Shown here: in pieces, positions 44,650 to 55,914 of the stretch
Numbering within the stretch: position 1 is the stretch's first letter
How the letters are laid out: the number at the start of each line of letters is the position of its first letter
NCBI GenBank assembly: GCA_031761405.1
Contig: JASEVX010000003.1
Location: 148,834,555-148,898,554 of the forward strand
DNA length: 64,000 bases
DNA from: Serripes groenlandicus
Lineage: Eukaryota > Mollusca > Bivalvia > Cardiida > Cardiidae
Direction: 5' to 3'
Program-made: the position numbers and the translations under genes
The notes under the pieces: generated by a model
The model's database searches: none
What the model saw: only the letters and a program-made list of their open reading frames with translations
Told to the model about the DNA's origin: nothing

Positions 44650-45510
44650 CCAAACACAGATATCTTTTGAAATGAATATAAAAAATCAGCCTTTGAGTCT
44701 TTACATTAGATGAATGCCTATTATACCAAATCAAATGATGAAACCTGTTATTACGATAATAATGAGCTGCAGAGTTAACAACAGTTGTCACTGGTAGGTA
44801 AAACTGCTTACCCAATATTATATTTCCGGAGTAGGCTGATTTAAAAACACACCAAGAAAACAACGAATGTAACATTGGAAAAAAATAAAAGAATATTTAT
44901 ATAAATAGGAGAGGAAAACTTTGTGGGGAAAGGAGCAATATTTCGTTTTTGACCCAATTTCTCCTTTCCAGAAATGTTAACATATGCCATCTGCTGAAGA
45001 AGCATAAGTGTGTATACGATAAAAGGGTTGAGCTTGATTCAATCTTAAAAGCATAGTGCAAATAGAGCAGTGGTTCTATATCAGTCCATAATTAAATATT
45101 CAAATTTGTTCCTTTTTCAATAAAGTAAATATGTTTTGTGGGGCTGTTATTCAGGCAGAGGCTTGCATCAATTGATCGAGCAAATAGATGTCACATGGCT
45201 GACATGCGGTTGCTATTTATCTTTTATCAAGATACATTTAAGTTATAATGGACTAAAACGCTACTTGAAAATGGTAAAATAGAATCTAATGGTACATGCT
45301 ATATGAATGATTAGGATTGAGGACATTGAAATGGTAAAATTATATTTTTTGACTGAAATATATGCATGCACTTTAGAATAAGTTCCTTCACGTATTGTAA
45401 AATCCCTTTATCTGATACAAAAAACATGTCTCAAATCTTTTGCAGCCGATGATTTTTGAAAAAAAAATGGGGAGGGAGGGGGGTGATATATTCTCCCCTG
45501 GTTACATTCC
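44650..45510. other. Unassigned sequence
   Basis: A MITE right-half remnant lies at about 44920-45030. Otherwise no gene or known repeat. Confidence 0.4.
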
Positions 45511-46060
45511 TTAACCCTTTTCCTCATACAACAATTCTGCAGCAGACTACTTAGGAACATATTTTGTCAAAACATAGAAAATCTCCATAATTGTATGGAT
45601 AACCTATGACAAAAAGTGGAAAACATTATGGCAAAAGGAGAAATTGCATGTTCTGACTTCTGCTTTTAATTAACCCTTTCCCTCATACCACAATTCTGCA
45701 GCAGACGACTTTGAACATATTTTGTCAAAACATAGAAAATCTCCATAATTGAATGGATAACCTATGACAAAAAGTGGAAATCATTGTGGCAAAAGGAGAA
45801 ATTGCATGTTCTGACTTCTGCTTTTAATTAACCCTTTCCCTCATACCACAATTCTGCAGCAGACGACTTTGAACATATTTTGTCAAAACATAGAAAATCT
45901 CCATAATTGAATGAATAACCTATGACAAAAAGTGGAAATCATTGTGGCAAAAAGGAGAAATTGCACGTTTTGTGCAATTTCTTCTTTTTTGTCACTATGT
46001 TTTCAAAAAGCTGTCCGCTGCAGAGGCGTCAGAAAGCGTCTATATGAGGGAAAGGGTTAA
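45511..46060. mobile_element. TTAACCC MITE amplified as two truncated units plus one full copy
   Basis: Left ends at 45511, 45670 and 45828 (period 158-159 bp). The first two stop at the same point with the same non-MITE tail (CTGACTTCTGCTTTTAA); the third runs to GAGGGAAAGGGTTAA. Unit duplication after truncation is the simplest reading. Confidence 0.88.
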
Positions 46061-46109
46061 CACTTTAAAGCATGCAGACACACAGTGACTTTTGAAAATA
46101 TTGTGAAAA

Positions 46110-46740
46110 AAGTGCTCAAGGGGATCTTTTGTGATCACCTTTTGTCCTTCGTGCTTCATCAACATTTCCTTTAAATAACATCACCTCTTAAACCACAGGG
46201 TCTATTGCAAATTCACAGGAATGTTCCTTTTGTGATCCTCTTCCAAAATTGTTCATTAATTCCATGTAGAACTCTGTTGGCCATATGGCAAACGAAAGGA
46301 AAAACTTCTTGTCTAAAAACCGAAAGGCCTAGAGATAAGATATTAAATGGTGTGAAGTATTGTCTAGTGGTCCTCTACCAAGATTGTTCAAGTTATGCTC
46401 TTGGGGTCACCCCAGGGGTTAACAACTCCTAAATTACTTTTTGGATTTTGGCTTAACTTGGTAGGAATGATCCTTGGGCGATCCTCTTTCAAAGGTGTCT
46501 AAAGAAAAGTTACTCATCTACTTGTCTGAAACCAAAAGGCCTAGCCCTGAGATATTTGATGTGCAGCATTTTCTAGTGGTCCTCTACCAAGGTTGTTCAA
46601 ATTATGACCTTGGTGTTTAAATTCGCCCCACACTGGGGGTTACCTGTTTTACATAGAGATTTATAGGGAAACTTTAAAAATCTTCTTGTCTGAAACAGAA
46701 AGGCCTAGATATGCTTAAAGATTTGGTGTGTAGTACATGT
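46110..46740 (+). mobile_element. AGCTCACC-family element, diverged
   Basis: GTGCTCAAGGGGATCTTTTG at the 5' end, then ~200-bp internal units with CGAAAGGCCTAGAGATAAGA / CAAAAGGCCTAGCCCTGAGA. It follows a MITE arm (CAGTGACTTTTGAAAATATTG) and lacks a clear 3' hairpin. Confidence 0.55.
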
Positions 46741-47015
46741 ATAGAACCAAATTATAGACGACTTACCTGGGAAAACTAATTGTTAAAGGACCACTTTGGT
46801 TAAGCAATATTCTAATATCAGATGGTTACAGGACACTACCACTCAGAATATGATGCAAAAATGATCTCAAAAGTTTGTTTGCATGGCTTCCATACTTCTT
46901 GGTTATTGAGTTAGGAAATAAATGTTTAATTAGATATTACATCAGTTTTCCTGCACTGTTTTGGGGCCATCTTTGTTTTTAACTGCAAAGGATATCTGAA
47001 ACATTTGAGGTTACT

Positions 47016-47246
47016 TTAACCCTTTCCCCCATATAGACACTTTCTGATGCCTCTGCAGCAGACGGCTTTTTGAAAATATAGTGACAAAAGAAGAAATTGC
47101 TCAAAAAAAGCAATTTCTCCTTTTGCCACAATGTTCTCCAAATTTAGTCATAGGTTATCCATTCAATTATAGAGATTTTCTATATTTTGACAAAATATGT
47201 TCAAAGTCGTCTGCTGCAGAATTGTCGTATGAGGGAAAGGGATAAG
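47016..47246. mobile_element. TTAACCC MITE
   Basis: Left TTAACCCTTTCCCCCATATA, right GAGGGAAAGGGATAA. The centre is AGAAATTGCTCA/AAGCAATTTCTCC. Confidence 0.85.
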
Positions 47247-47696
47247 GGAGTGGATCACCATAAAAGAAAACCGGGATTTGCTAGCCTGTCATTGAGTGTT
47301 TGTTCATAGTTTTATCTTTATTTATTTATGGACAAACCTTAAGCTGTTGCTTCTTCAGCAGTTTGAGTTGATGCATAATTTGACTCTTTACCAAATTATG
47401 TTTTGAATTCTCTGCCACGCAAGCATATGTGGATAAAAATGAAGTATCTATAAATAATTGAAAGTAATCAGCAGAAATTATTGCTTATTTTTTGTCCTTT
47501 TCTACATTGATTTTAAAATTCAACTTGTTGCAAGAGCATCATCAAATGTAGTCTTTATAAGGGGATAGGTCAAGTAATTACATGTATTTTTCAGCAGTTT
47601 GGATTGACGCATAATTGAACCCTTTCCATGATACACTTTTGACCACAGTGTTATTTGTAACATTCTATATATTATTTACTATTTTACACTATCCCT

Positions 47697-47845
47697 TTAA
47701 CCCTTTCCCACAAACAACAAATCAGCAGCAGACACCATTGAAATCATCTTGGCAAAAATATGGAAAATCTCTATAAGTGAGGGTATAATTATTGAATACA
47801 GTTGAAACATTGTGGCAAAAGGAGAAATTGTTCATCATAATTGAA
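47697..47845. mobile_element. TTAACCC MITE left half joined to SINE tail
   Basis: The MITE stops at AGAAATTGTTCATCATAA and is followed by a SINE-tail-like TTGAAAACCGCGTTAAGACC (47850-47870). Confidence 0.7.
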
Positions 47846-47874
47846 AAATAGTTGAAAACCGCGTTAAGACCCAA

Positions 47875-48118
47875 TGAAGAATCAAAGTACAAAGTACTGA
47901 AGGTAGAATTGCGATCGTTTAAGAAGAGATACAGAAGTGCATATATGAATATTTATTTTACCGGTTACCTTCAGGCAAAGTTTCAAGTGTGTAACCCTTT
48001 CCAGTGCTGAGATTTTGCCTCAACCTGAAACTTTAATCAAAATGTTGACGAACAGACAGACGGAGAGACAGACATCGCCAATCTATAGACCGGAATTGCT
48101 AGAGCAATCCGGCCAAAA
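47875..48118. repeat. Dispersed GACAGACGGA repeat, copy 1
   Basis: Contains GGTTACCTTCAGGCAAAGTT and ends in the near-palindrome CCGGAATTGCTAGAGCAATC followed by CGG. The same ends occur at 49373 and 50822. Confidence 0.75.
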
Positions 48119-48613
48119 ATAAAAAAAAAATCATCAATTTTAGCAGTAAAATCCTGCCAAGAAGTAATGAATTGAGAAAAAAATGTGCTGAGAGGTCCAT
48201 AATTTCAAACTTGCTAAGATTTGGTCTGTGCAATGAATGTACAAATTGAAAAATGTATTGTTGACATGTATTTTCTACACCATCATTGTAATGTTGTTTA
48301 TCATAAATAAAATTATTCCTTTTTTTAAATAAACTTTTAATCAACATGTGTGTCTCAGTGTTGCCTAAATCTGAAATTGTGTCAATGTGTTATTTGTCAA
48401 CTCTGTCCCATAAGTTTTGCTTGTGATTTGAACTCTCATAAAAAAAGCACGGAAAGGGACAACTTTCCCAACTTTGATTAATTATGTTTTCAATTAAATT
48501 GTAAAAAATCTTTTTCTTGTTTTTTGAAAGTTTTGTCATTATTATTTAAGACGGACATTATATACTAGAATAGCCAACTGACTATCATTTGAAAAAGTGT
48601 TTCTTATTTAAAC
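48119..48613. other. Unassigned sequence
   Basis: No gene seen. Confidence 0.4.
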
Positions 48614-48860
48614 CTTTCCCACTTGCATACGTAATTGCAGCCGACGACTTCTGAAAACATTGATGCAGAAGAAGAAATTGCTCATAACAAGCTTTCTCCT
48701 TTTGCAACAATGTTTTCAACTATATTCAATGATTACACTTCCAATAAATGTGATTTTCTGTATCTTTGCTCAGATTTGTTTTAATTCGTCTGCTCAAAGA
48801 CCTGTGTTATTAGGTCTTTGGTCTGCTGCAGAGTTTTTATATTGTGGGGTGGGTTGTGAT
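48614..48860. mobile_element. TTAACCC-family MITE, diverged
   Basis: AACCTTTCCCACTTGCATAC; the right part has an extra inverted AAGACCT/AGGTCTT pair near 48796-48822; the right end is GTGGGGTGGG. Confidence 0.65.
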
Positions 48861-49059
48861 TTGTTAAAGGGCAAGCACGATTGGGAATTGCGTGTTGCAC
48901 TTATCCTAATGAAACACTCGCCTGCCTGTGCATGTTTTAGCTTAACTTAACTTGTTAATGTTCTTTCCATCATCAACTTAGTCATATGTTAGTTATCAAC
49001 TCTATGAACGAAATAATCGCGTCAAAATCTTGAATCGCGTCAAAATCATAACGAACAAA

Positions 49060-49375
49060 CTGTCAAAATCTAATTTTGAACTGTGTAATACAAATTTAGA
49101 ACAAGAAACCGCTGAAGACGGTAAGGCCGGATTGTCGGCAATTTGACCTTGAAAATCGACAAAACAAGGTCAAGGTCAAAGTAACCATAGAAATAAATAT
49201 AACTTGTTACTGGTTACCTTCAGGCAAAGTTTCAAGTTTGTAACCCTTTCCAGTGCTGAGATTTTGCCTCAACCTGAAACTTAACCAAAATGTTGACGGA
49301 CAGACAGACAGACGGACGGACAGACGGACATCGCCTATCTATAGACCGGAATTGCTAGAGCAATCCGGCCAAAAA
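49060..49375. repeat. Dispersed GACAGACGGA repeat, copy 2
   Basis: Includes AAGGTCAAGGTCAAAGTAAC and ends in the same CCGG-bounded near-palindrome as copy 1. Confidence 0.75.
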
Positions 49376-50221
49376 CTGTTGAAAGCAAATTAAAACACAA
49401 TTTGCTGTGATATAACTATTAAAATGTTGAAAGCAAATTAAAAAGCAAGTTGACGTGATATAACTATAAAACTGTTGAAAGCGGAGTAAAACGCAATTTG
49501 CTGTGATATAACTGTATAACTGTTGAAAGCAAATTAAAACGCAATTTGCAGTGATATAACTATAAAACTGTTGAAAGCAAATTAATACGCAAGTTGTCGG
49601 GATATAACTATAAAACTGTTGAAATCAAATTAAAACGAAAGTTGCCACGATATAACTATAACATTTTTGAAAGCAAATAAAAACGCGAGTTGCCATGATA
49701 AAACTATAAAACTGTTGAAAGTAAATTAAAACACAAGTTGATATAACTATAAAACTGTTGAAAGCAAATTAAAACGCAAGTTGCCGTGATATAACTGTTA
49801 AACTGTTGAAAGGGGAGTAAAATACAATTTGCTATGATTTAACTATATAACTGTTGAAAGCAAATTAAAACGCAATTTGCAATGATAAAACTATAAAACT
49901 GTTGAAAGCAAATTAATACGCAAGTTGTCATGATATAACTATTAAACTGTTGAAATCAAATTAAAACGAAAGTTGCCATGATATAACTATAAAACTGTTG
50001 AAAGCAAATAAAAATGCAAATTGCCATGATAAAACTATAAAACTGTTGAAAGCAAATTAAAACTCAAGTTGATATAACTATAAAACTGTTGAAAGCAAAT
50101 TAAAACGCAAGTTGCCGTGATATAACTATAAAACTGTAGAAAGCAAATTAAAACGCAAGTTGCCGTGATATAACTATAAAACAGTAGAAAGCAAATTAAA
50201 ACGCAATGCCGTGATGTAACT
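49376..50221. repeat. 48-bp minisatellite derived from a SINE tail
   Basis: About 17 units of GTGATATAACTATAAAACTG, TTGAAAGCAAATTAAAACGC, AAGTTGCC. Deletion variants lack the GCCGTG segment. The unit aligns in order with the SINE 3' tail at 44029-44075 (GTGATATAACTG ... TTAAAACGGCGTTAAAC-type). Confidence 0.9.
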
Positions 50222-50826
50222 TTAACCAAAATGTTGACGGACAGACAGACATACGGGCAATAGCAACGTGAAGGTCAAGAGTTATCATGGAAATCAAAAG
50301 AACATGTTAGTGGCTACACACAGACCAATTTTCAAGTTTGTAGCTCTTTCCATGTCCGAGATATTGCTTCAACCAGAAACTTTAACCAAAATGTTGACGG
50401 ACAGACAGACAGACAGACAGACGGGTAATAGCAACGTGAAGGTCAAGAGTTATCATGGAAATCAAAAGAACATGTTAGTGGCTACACACAGACCAATTTT
50501 CAAGTTTGTAGCTCTTTCCATGTCCGAGATTTTGCTTCAACCAGAGACTTTAACCAACATGTTGGCGGACAGACAGACAGACAGACGGGCAATAGCAACG
50601 TGAAGGTCAATAGTTATCATGGAAATCAAAAGAACATGTTAGTGGCTACACACAGACCAATTTTCAAGTTTGTAGCTCTTTCCATGTCTGAGATTTTGCT
50701 TAACCAGAAACTTTAACCATTTTGCCTAACCTAAAACTTTAACCAAAATGTTGACGGACAGACAGACAGACAGACAGACGGACATCGCCAATCTATAGAC
50801 CGGAATTGCTTGAGCAATCCGGCCAA
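50222..50826. repeat. ~172-bp direct repeats, three copies (GACAGACGGA family)
   Basis: Each unit holds AATAGCAACGTGAAGGTCAA, AGTTATCATGGAAATCAAAA and CAGACAGACAGACG. The block closes with the CCGG near-palindrome. The 111-codon frame here is a repeat artefact. Confidence 0.88.
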
Positions 50827-51002
50827 TAAAAGGATGAATCAGTTATGTTGTAACAACCAATATCCGCGGGTCATTTACCTGATTTTGGCCGAAAGAAATG
50901 ATCGATTTCTTGCAAGATTTATTCGTTATTCGTTCTGCCTATTATAATCAAAGTATTCTAAACGCTTTATAAACAAGTGATTTAAAGCGCTCAAATCATT
51001 TG

Positions 51003-51179
51003 ATGAAATTTGTTTCTTTAGACGCGGACCTTGTCGAAAGCACCTATCCAAAATGCAAGTCATCGTTAATCGTTGTCGAAGGAATAGATGGACTGAGAGA
51101 AAGAGAAAGAAAAGGCTTAGCAATGCATACTATCTTTATGAATAAGGACATGAACGAATATGTATGGACTAGCGCCTAG
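51003..51179 (+). CDS. Short open frame, unknown product
   Basis: 58 codons from ATG 51003 to TAG 51177-51179, in a stretch free of recognised repeats. The peptide is well mixed (DADLVESTYPKCKSSLIVVE ... HTIFMNKDMNEYVWTSA). A pyrimidine-rich TTTGTTTCTTTAG lies at 51009-51021, so it could instead be a terminal exon starting at 51022. An antisense 65-codon frame overlaps. No family recognised. Confidence 0.25.
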   Translation: MKFVSLDADLVESTYPKCKSSLIVVEGIDGLRERERKGLAMHTIFMNKDMNEYVWTSA

Positions 51180-51497
51180 AATTTCGTACTAGCCGATCCT
51201 TCATTCCACTCGCTTATGCTAGCGGGCGAGTGGATGTTTACATCTCTGCCGAGAGGGAAAAAAGGGTTACAATTTACAAAGGGTAATTGCGCGGTGCAGT
51301 GCTATATTGGCGTAGTGATATCTAAATAATTGTGTACACTTTAAATATGATATTTACACTTACAAGACTTGTTATTTTCTATTATAAGCTTGTATAATCG
51401 GATTTTTTTTCGTTACTCTATGTTTGCTTTTGTGAGCATTCGTAAATTAGTCAAACCAAAAATTGCACTTAATTGTTGGTGGTGAAGGGCATATACA

Positions 51498-51505
51498 TCA
51501 CGTGA
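51498..51505. promoter_or_regulatory. E-box palindrome TCACGTGA
   Basis: An exact TCACGTGA, a typical bHLH-zip (USF/TFE-type) site, 30 bp upstream of an NRF-1-like palindrome. Together they resemble a promoter, but no downstream gene is recognised. Confidence 0.3.
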
Positions 51506-51535
51506 CTTCAAACTCACTATGACTATGGCAGCCTC

Positions 51536-51547
51536 TGCGCATGCGCA
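51536..51547. promoter_or_regulatory. NRF-1 consensus palindrome
   Basis: A perfect TGCGCATGCGCA in a locally CpG-containing segment. Activity is inferred only from the motif. Confidence 0.35.
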
Positions 51548-51766
51548 AGTCTACCAAAAATCAGTATTGAATAAAGTTGAAAACATTTTAGTAACATGAG
51601 AAATTTTAGGGTTCTAGCGATATCTCATCGTTTTACCATCTAGGCTTACAAGCCTCACGATAACGGTTATGACCAAAACTTAACTATAAACACAGGTTCT
51701 TTGATCGTAAATTCTATTTATGTCAATATATCCAAATGTCGGTTTTGGCGCCAGTATCAGGGAAAG

Positions 51767-51942
51767 GGTTAACACTTTAACACTTGCAGATGCATTTCAA
51801 TGCATCGGCAGCCGACGGCTTTTGCCACAATATTTTCAAGTCTATTTAATAATTTAACTTGCATTTTTGGAGATTTTTCCATATATGTCTAGCTGTTTTC
51901 AAATTCTTCTGCTGTGGATTTGTTGTATATGGGAAAGGGTTA
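51767..51942. mobile_element. TTAACCC MITE, shortened
   Basis: Preceded by a lone right end (CAGGGAAAGGGTTAA, 51757-51771). Ends ATGGGAAAGGGTTA. The left half of the central palindrome is missing. Confidence 0.75.
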
Positions 51943-52146
51943 TTTCATTCATACAGTAATCAGTGTCCATCCAGTAAAAGTTGAGCATTAAGCTGTCAAA
52001 TATCTATCTAGCTCAGTTAAGAGAATTATTAATATCCATTTAGCTTTTTATGCTTCATGCAAACAAACATTTGGTATTCCCATTTATTGGTAACGCTAAC
52101 AGACTCTCCAAACATATCAGACTATGTTCTTTGAACCCTTGTTAGA

Positions 52147-52355
52147 TTTAACCCTTACCCAAATACAGATACTTTATAATGCCTCTGCAGCAGGCAACTT
52201 ATAAAAATATTGAGGCAAAAGGCGAATGGTTCATAATCTTACAATGTTTTCAACTATATTTAATGGTTATACCTTCATTTATAGAGATTTTCTACACTTT
52301 TGCCTAGATATTAAAATGTCTTCTGTTGCAGGTTTGTTGTATGTGGGAAGGGTGA
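52147..52355. mobile_element. TTAACCC MITE, diverged
   Basis: Left TTTAACCCTTACCCAAATAC, right GTATGTGGGAAGGGTGAA. Confidence 0.75.
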
Positions 52356-52481
52356 ACTGTGGCATCTATAATAAAGTATTAATAGTGCATGTTTTAGCCA
52401 TGAAAGCTGAGGCTTGCTCCTTACAGACTCACCAAAGCAGAAACTGTTTGCATAATAACAATACAGATAAAGTTGTTATTA

Positions 52482-52736
52482 GTCCCCTACCGGCGTGCCG
52501 AAGGGGACTCTTAGGTTTGCACTCCGTCCGTCAGTCCGTCCATCTGTCAGTCAGTCAGTCAGTCCGGCAAATCAGTTTTCCGCACTTTTTTTCTACATGC
52601 TTTGAGGTATTGAGCTGAAATTTTGTATATGCCTTTGTAATCATGTGTCACAGATCAAGTTCGCGTTTCCTGGGATTTCGTCAATTTTTTAATGAGTTAT
52701 GCCCCTTTTTGGACTTAGTGCAAACCGGTAGGGGAC
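52482..52736. mobile_element. 255-bp MITE with GTCCCCTACCGG termini and TA flanks
   Basis: GTCCCCTACCGGCGTGC and GCAAACCGGTAGGGGAC are inverted repeats, each flanked by TA (52480-52481, 52737-52738), suggesting Tc1/mariner-type mobilisation. A (CAGT)n/CCGTC-rich stretch lies inside. Only one copy is in the window. Confidence 0.75.
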
Positions 52737-52887
52737 TATGGTATTGCTTGCAATCCAGTTACTTGTTGATTCTAATAACATACTATAATTGTAGCTCCAA
52801 AGGCAATTTTTTTACAAGAATATTCATGTAATAGCATCAGGGTGTTCTTTGCGTTTTTTGTGATGGTGCCCTATATTTATTCATCAG

Positions 52888-52951
52888 TCGTAAACATGGG
52901 GAGGTGGGAATAGGAGGTGCCAAGGAAATTGGTTTACCAGGTTTAGAATTT
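52888..52951 (+). CDS. Tentative internal exon, unknown gene
   Basis: A pyrimidine-rich tract ends TTCATCAG at 52880-52887, and a consensus donor GTAAGT begins at 52952. The 64-nt interval is open in one frame (RKHGEVGIGGAKEIGLPGLE, then F) and has little resemblance to the local repeats. Splice motifs alone are weak evidence. No family recognised. Confidence 0.25.
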
Positions 52952-53172
52952 GTAAGTGTCAACTCTAAAATATCAAATAGAAAGCTGGCAAAAGTTGTTT
53001 TGCATGTTCATGCGTTTCTTTTTGATGATGAAATACAGATTCTTTACAGACAACATATGAACGACTTTTGTAAATATTGTGATAAAAGGAGAAAGTTTTC
53101 AAGTCAATATAAAAATTACATACCAAAAATTCTCATTTACAATGTTAATATTGTATTTACAACAGTTGTTTA

Positions 53173-53966
53173 ATTAAGCCTTTCCCACCTACAGCCTCAT
53201 TTTGTCGCAAACAACTTTTGAAAATATTGTGGCAAAAGGAGGAACTGCTCATAATTAATAATATCTCCATTTGCAACTAGGTTTTCAACTGTATTCAATA
53301 ATTACAATTTGATTTGTTGGGACTATCCATATTTCTTTATGCTTTGCAAAAGTCGTCTGCTGCAGATTAATTTTACATGTATATTGTAAAGTTACAATTA
53401 AGCCATGATGATTTTGGATAAGGTGTTGCCACACATACTTTTGCAACAGGCTAGAAAGTAAAAAAATGTCAGCTGTTAATCTTGCAGAAAAACCTGCATG
53501 TTTAGTGCCCAAAATATTGCTATTCCTGACTTTTTTGTTGACCAAATTTGATTCCCTAAGGATCCTGTATGTATGAGAGTGCTGTGTTTTTCTATACCTA
53601 CGTAGCAGTTGTAGGACTGCTGAGATGGGAAAAGGTAGTGCCACACTTAATTGATTGAACAGATTGGAATTTTTATTACACATCTACATTAAATAGCAAG
53701 TCAAACAGAATAAAAACTGTTTTCATATTTTGGAGTTGGCAGCCTGCATGATATGCAGTTGTCATTAACCCTTTCCCACTTACAAACACTTTCTGACGCC
53801 TCTTCAGCAAATGACTTTTGAAAACATTGTGTCAAAAAAAGAAATTGCTCATTATGCGTATTTTTTGCAATTGCCACAATGTTTACAACTCTGTTCTAAA
53901 ATTAGGTTTTCATGCATAGAGAATTTTTACTGCTGGCGATTTGCTCTTTGTGGGAAGGGATTTAAT
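53173..53966. mobile_element. Two diverged TTAACCC MITEs flanking unassigned sequence
   Basis: Copies at 53173-53390 and 53765-53966. The interval 53391-53764 has a 132-codon minus frame whose last third is MITE sequence; I do not call it a gene. Confidence 0.7.
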
Positions 53967-54160
53967 TCACCTAATTTTGCAGCGACAAATTCTGCCAATA
54001 TATTATGCTATAGAGCCTCAGTAGTTAAGTTAAAATGACAAGATCTTTCAATCCAGGAGTATTAATTGAGTTTGAATCCTCACTCATCCAACATTCTTTG
54101 GGACAAGTTGACAAAAGCCATTGCAACAAGCCCTGTGTAATTTGTCTTTTACAAATGAAC

Positions 54161-54580
54161 TTAACCCTTTCCCTCATACGACAATTCTGCAGCAGACGAC
54201 TTTGAACATATTTTGTCAAAAAATGGAAAATCTCTATAATTGAATGGATAACCTATGACTAAAAGTGGAAAACATTGTGACAAAAGGAGAAATTGCACGT
54301 TTTGTGCAATTTCTTCTTTTGTTACTATGTTTTCAAAAAGCCGTCTGCTGCATCAAATTGCAGCTCTCAACTAGCATGCGCTGAAATGCTCTGTGTGTTA
54401 GGCAAAAACTTGGAATATCCCCTGGTAAACGAAGGTATAATAATTACTGAAAAAAGTTGAAAACATTGTGGCAAAAGGAGAAATTTCTTGTTTTGAGCTA
54501 TTTCTCTTTTGTCACATTGTTTTCAAAAGTCAGCCGTTGCAAAGGTGCAGAAAGCGTCTGTATGTGGGGAAAGGGTTAAT
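54161..54580. mobile_element. Two TTAACCC MITEs, one without right end
   Basis: The first (54161-54353) loses its terminus after CCGTCTGCTGCAT. The second (about 54405-54580) ends GTGGGGAAAGGGTTAA. Confidence 0.8.
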
Positions 54581-54973
54581 ACTGGAGACAATGTGTACTC
54601 AACCGAGTATTGTGCGTACAGACTGACCAGTTCTTTCATCTAATTCCTCATCATTAAACTTTGGTTTCTAACTCATTGGCATATCACAATGTCATCTTTT
54701 ACTAAATCTATAACCTGATATTTGAATACGTAGAAAAAAAAAACATGTTTACAATTTTTGAAATTGAACGATTATGTGATTGTGTATGCATGGTTGGCAT
54801 TTACTCAGATAGCCCTTTTTATCTAAAGCAGAGGATTGTCGTTTGATGACACTTGGATATATTGGGGATGTCGTGTGCATACTGCGACAACACAGCTGGG
54901 TGGCAAGCAGTACCTGTCCATTTATTATATTGCTTTCATATTTAACTTTGATACTATTGGCCATGTATTATAT
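54581..54973. other. Unassigned sequence
   Basis: No gene or repeat end seen. Confidence 0.4.
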
Positions 54974-55180
54974 ACCCTTTCCGACATAAAGAAACCTCTG
55001 CGGCAGACGACTTTGGAAAATATTCAGGCAACAAGAGAAATTGCTCATAATGAGCAATTTCTACTTTTGCCATAATGTTTTCAACCAAATTAAATAATAT
55101 CACTTTCTTTTGTTGATGTTTTCCGTGTTTTTGTTTCAAAGTCGTCTGCTGTAGATTTGTTGTTAGTTTGAAAGGGTTAA
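54974..55180. mobile_element. TTAACCC MITE, left terminus degraded
   Basis: Begins ATACCCTTTCCGACATAAAG and ends AGTTTGAAAGGGTTAA. The centre is GAAATTGCTCATAATGAGCA. Confidence 0.78.
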
Positions 55181-55750
55181 ACTTGAAATAATGAAAAATT
55201 TTCCTTTTGCCACAATGTTTTCAAATCTATTTAATTATTGAACTACTACTTATGCTGATATTTCTCATGTTTAGCCCCACTGAAAGCCAGTCGAGCTTAT
55301 GTTATTGCGAATTGTCCATCGTGCGTCTGTGAGTCACCTTTTTGCTTCAAACCACTTCTGGCTTGTAACCTCTGGACGAATTGGCATAAAACTTCCCAGG
55401 TAGTATCCTCTCAATTTCCTCTCCTAAATACCTCAAAATATTTTTGGATCAATGCAGAATTCTGGTTTCCATGGCCACCAAAAGAAAAAAAATTCTCCAC
55501 CCAATTCAGTTGGCTAATTTTCAAATAATTTTGTAGAAATGTTCCGTTGGTGACCCTATATCAGATTCCTTCAAGGCATGTTGATTTGTCGAAAATCATG
55601 GTCACCAGGGGGCATGGCTGTGTTGCCTTATATGGCTATAGTGATTTAATATTTACCTAATGGAGCGATACTGGCCCTCGTTGGCCTCTTGTTTACAGGA
55701 TGTTTTCAAAGTTGTCTGCTGCAGATTTGTTGTATGTGGGAAAGGGTTAA
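55177..55750. mobile_element. MITE carrying a Helentron-like insertion
   Basis: MITE sequence runs to TTTCTCATGTTT at 55272 and resumes at about 55691 (TTACAGGATGTTTTCAAAGT), ending GTGGGAAAGGGTTAA. Confidence 0.75.
55273..55690 (+). mobile_element. Helentron-like AGCTCACC-family element, short
   Basis: Starts AGCCCCACTGAAAGCCAGTC and ends GGAGCGATACTGGCCCTCGT, TGGCCTCTTG. One internal unit only. Confidence 0.62.
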
Positions 55751-55914
55751 CCATTTCCCTCATATAGACGCTGACGCCTCTGCAGCAGACGGCTTTTTGA
55801 AAACATAGTGACAAAAGAAGAAATTGCTCAAAACAAGCAATTTCTCCTTTTGACACAATGTTTTCCACTTTTAGTCATAGGTTATCCATTCAACTATAGA
55901 GATTTTCTATTTTT

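Noticed and set aside
50268..50603. 111-codon plus-strand frame
   Set aside because: Spans two copies of a 172-bp direct repeat; the peptide repeats itself.
52226..52618. 130-codon plus-strand frame
   Set aside because: Runs through a MITE and into the TA-flanked MITE; a composite of repeats.
53285..53683. 132-codon minus-strand frame
   Set aside because: The C-terminal third is MITE sequence and the rest has no domain or splice context; likely chance.
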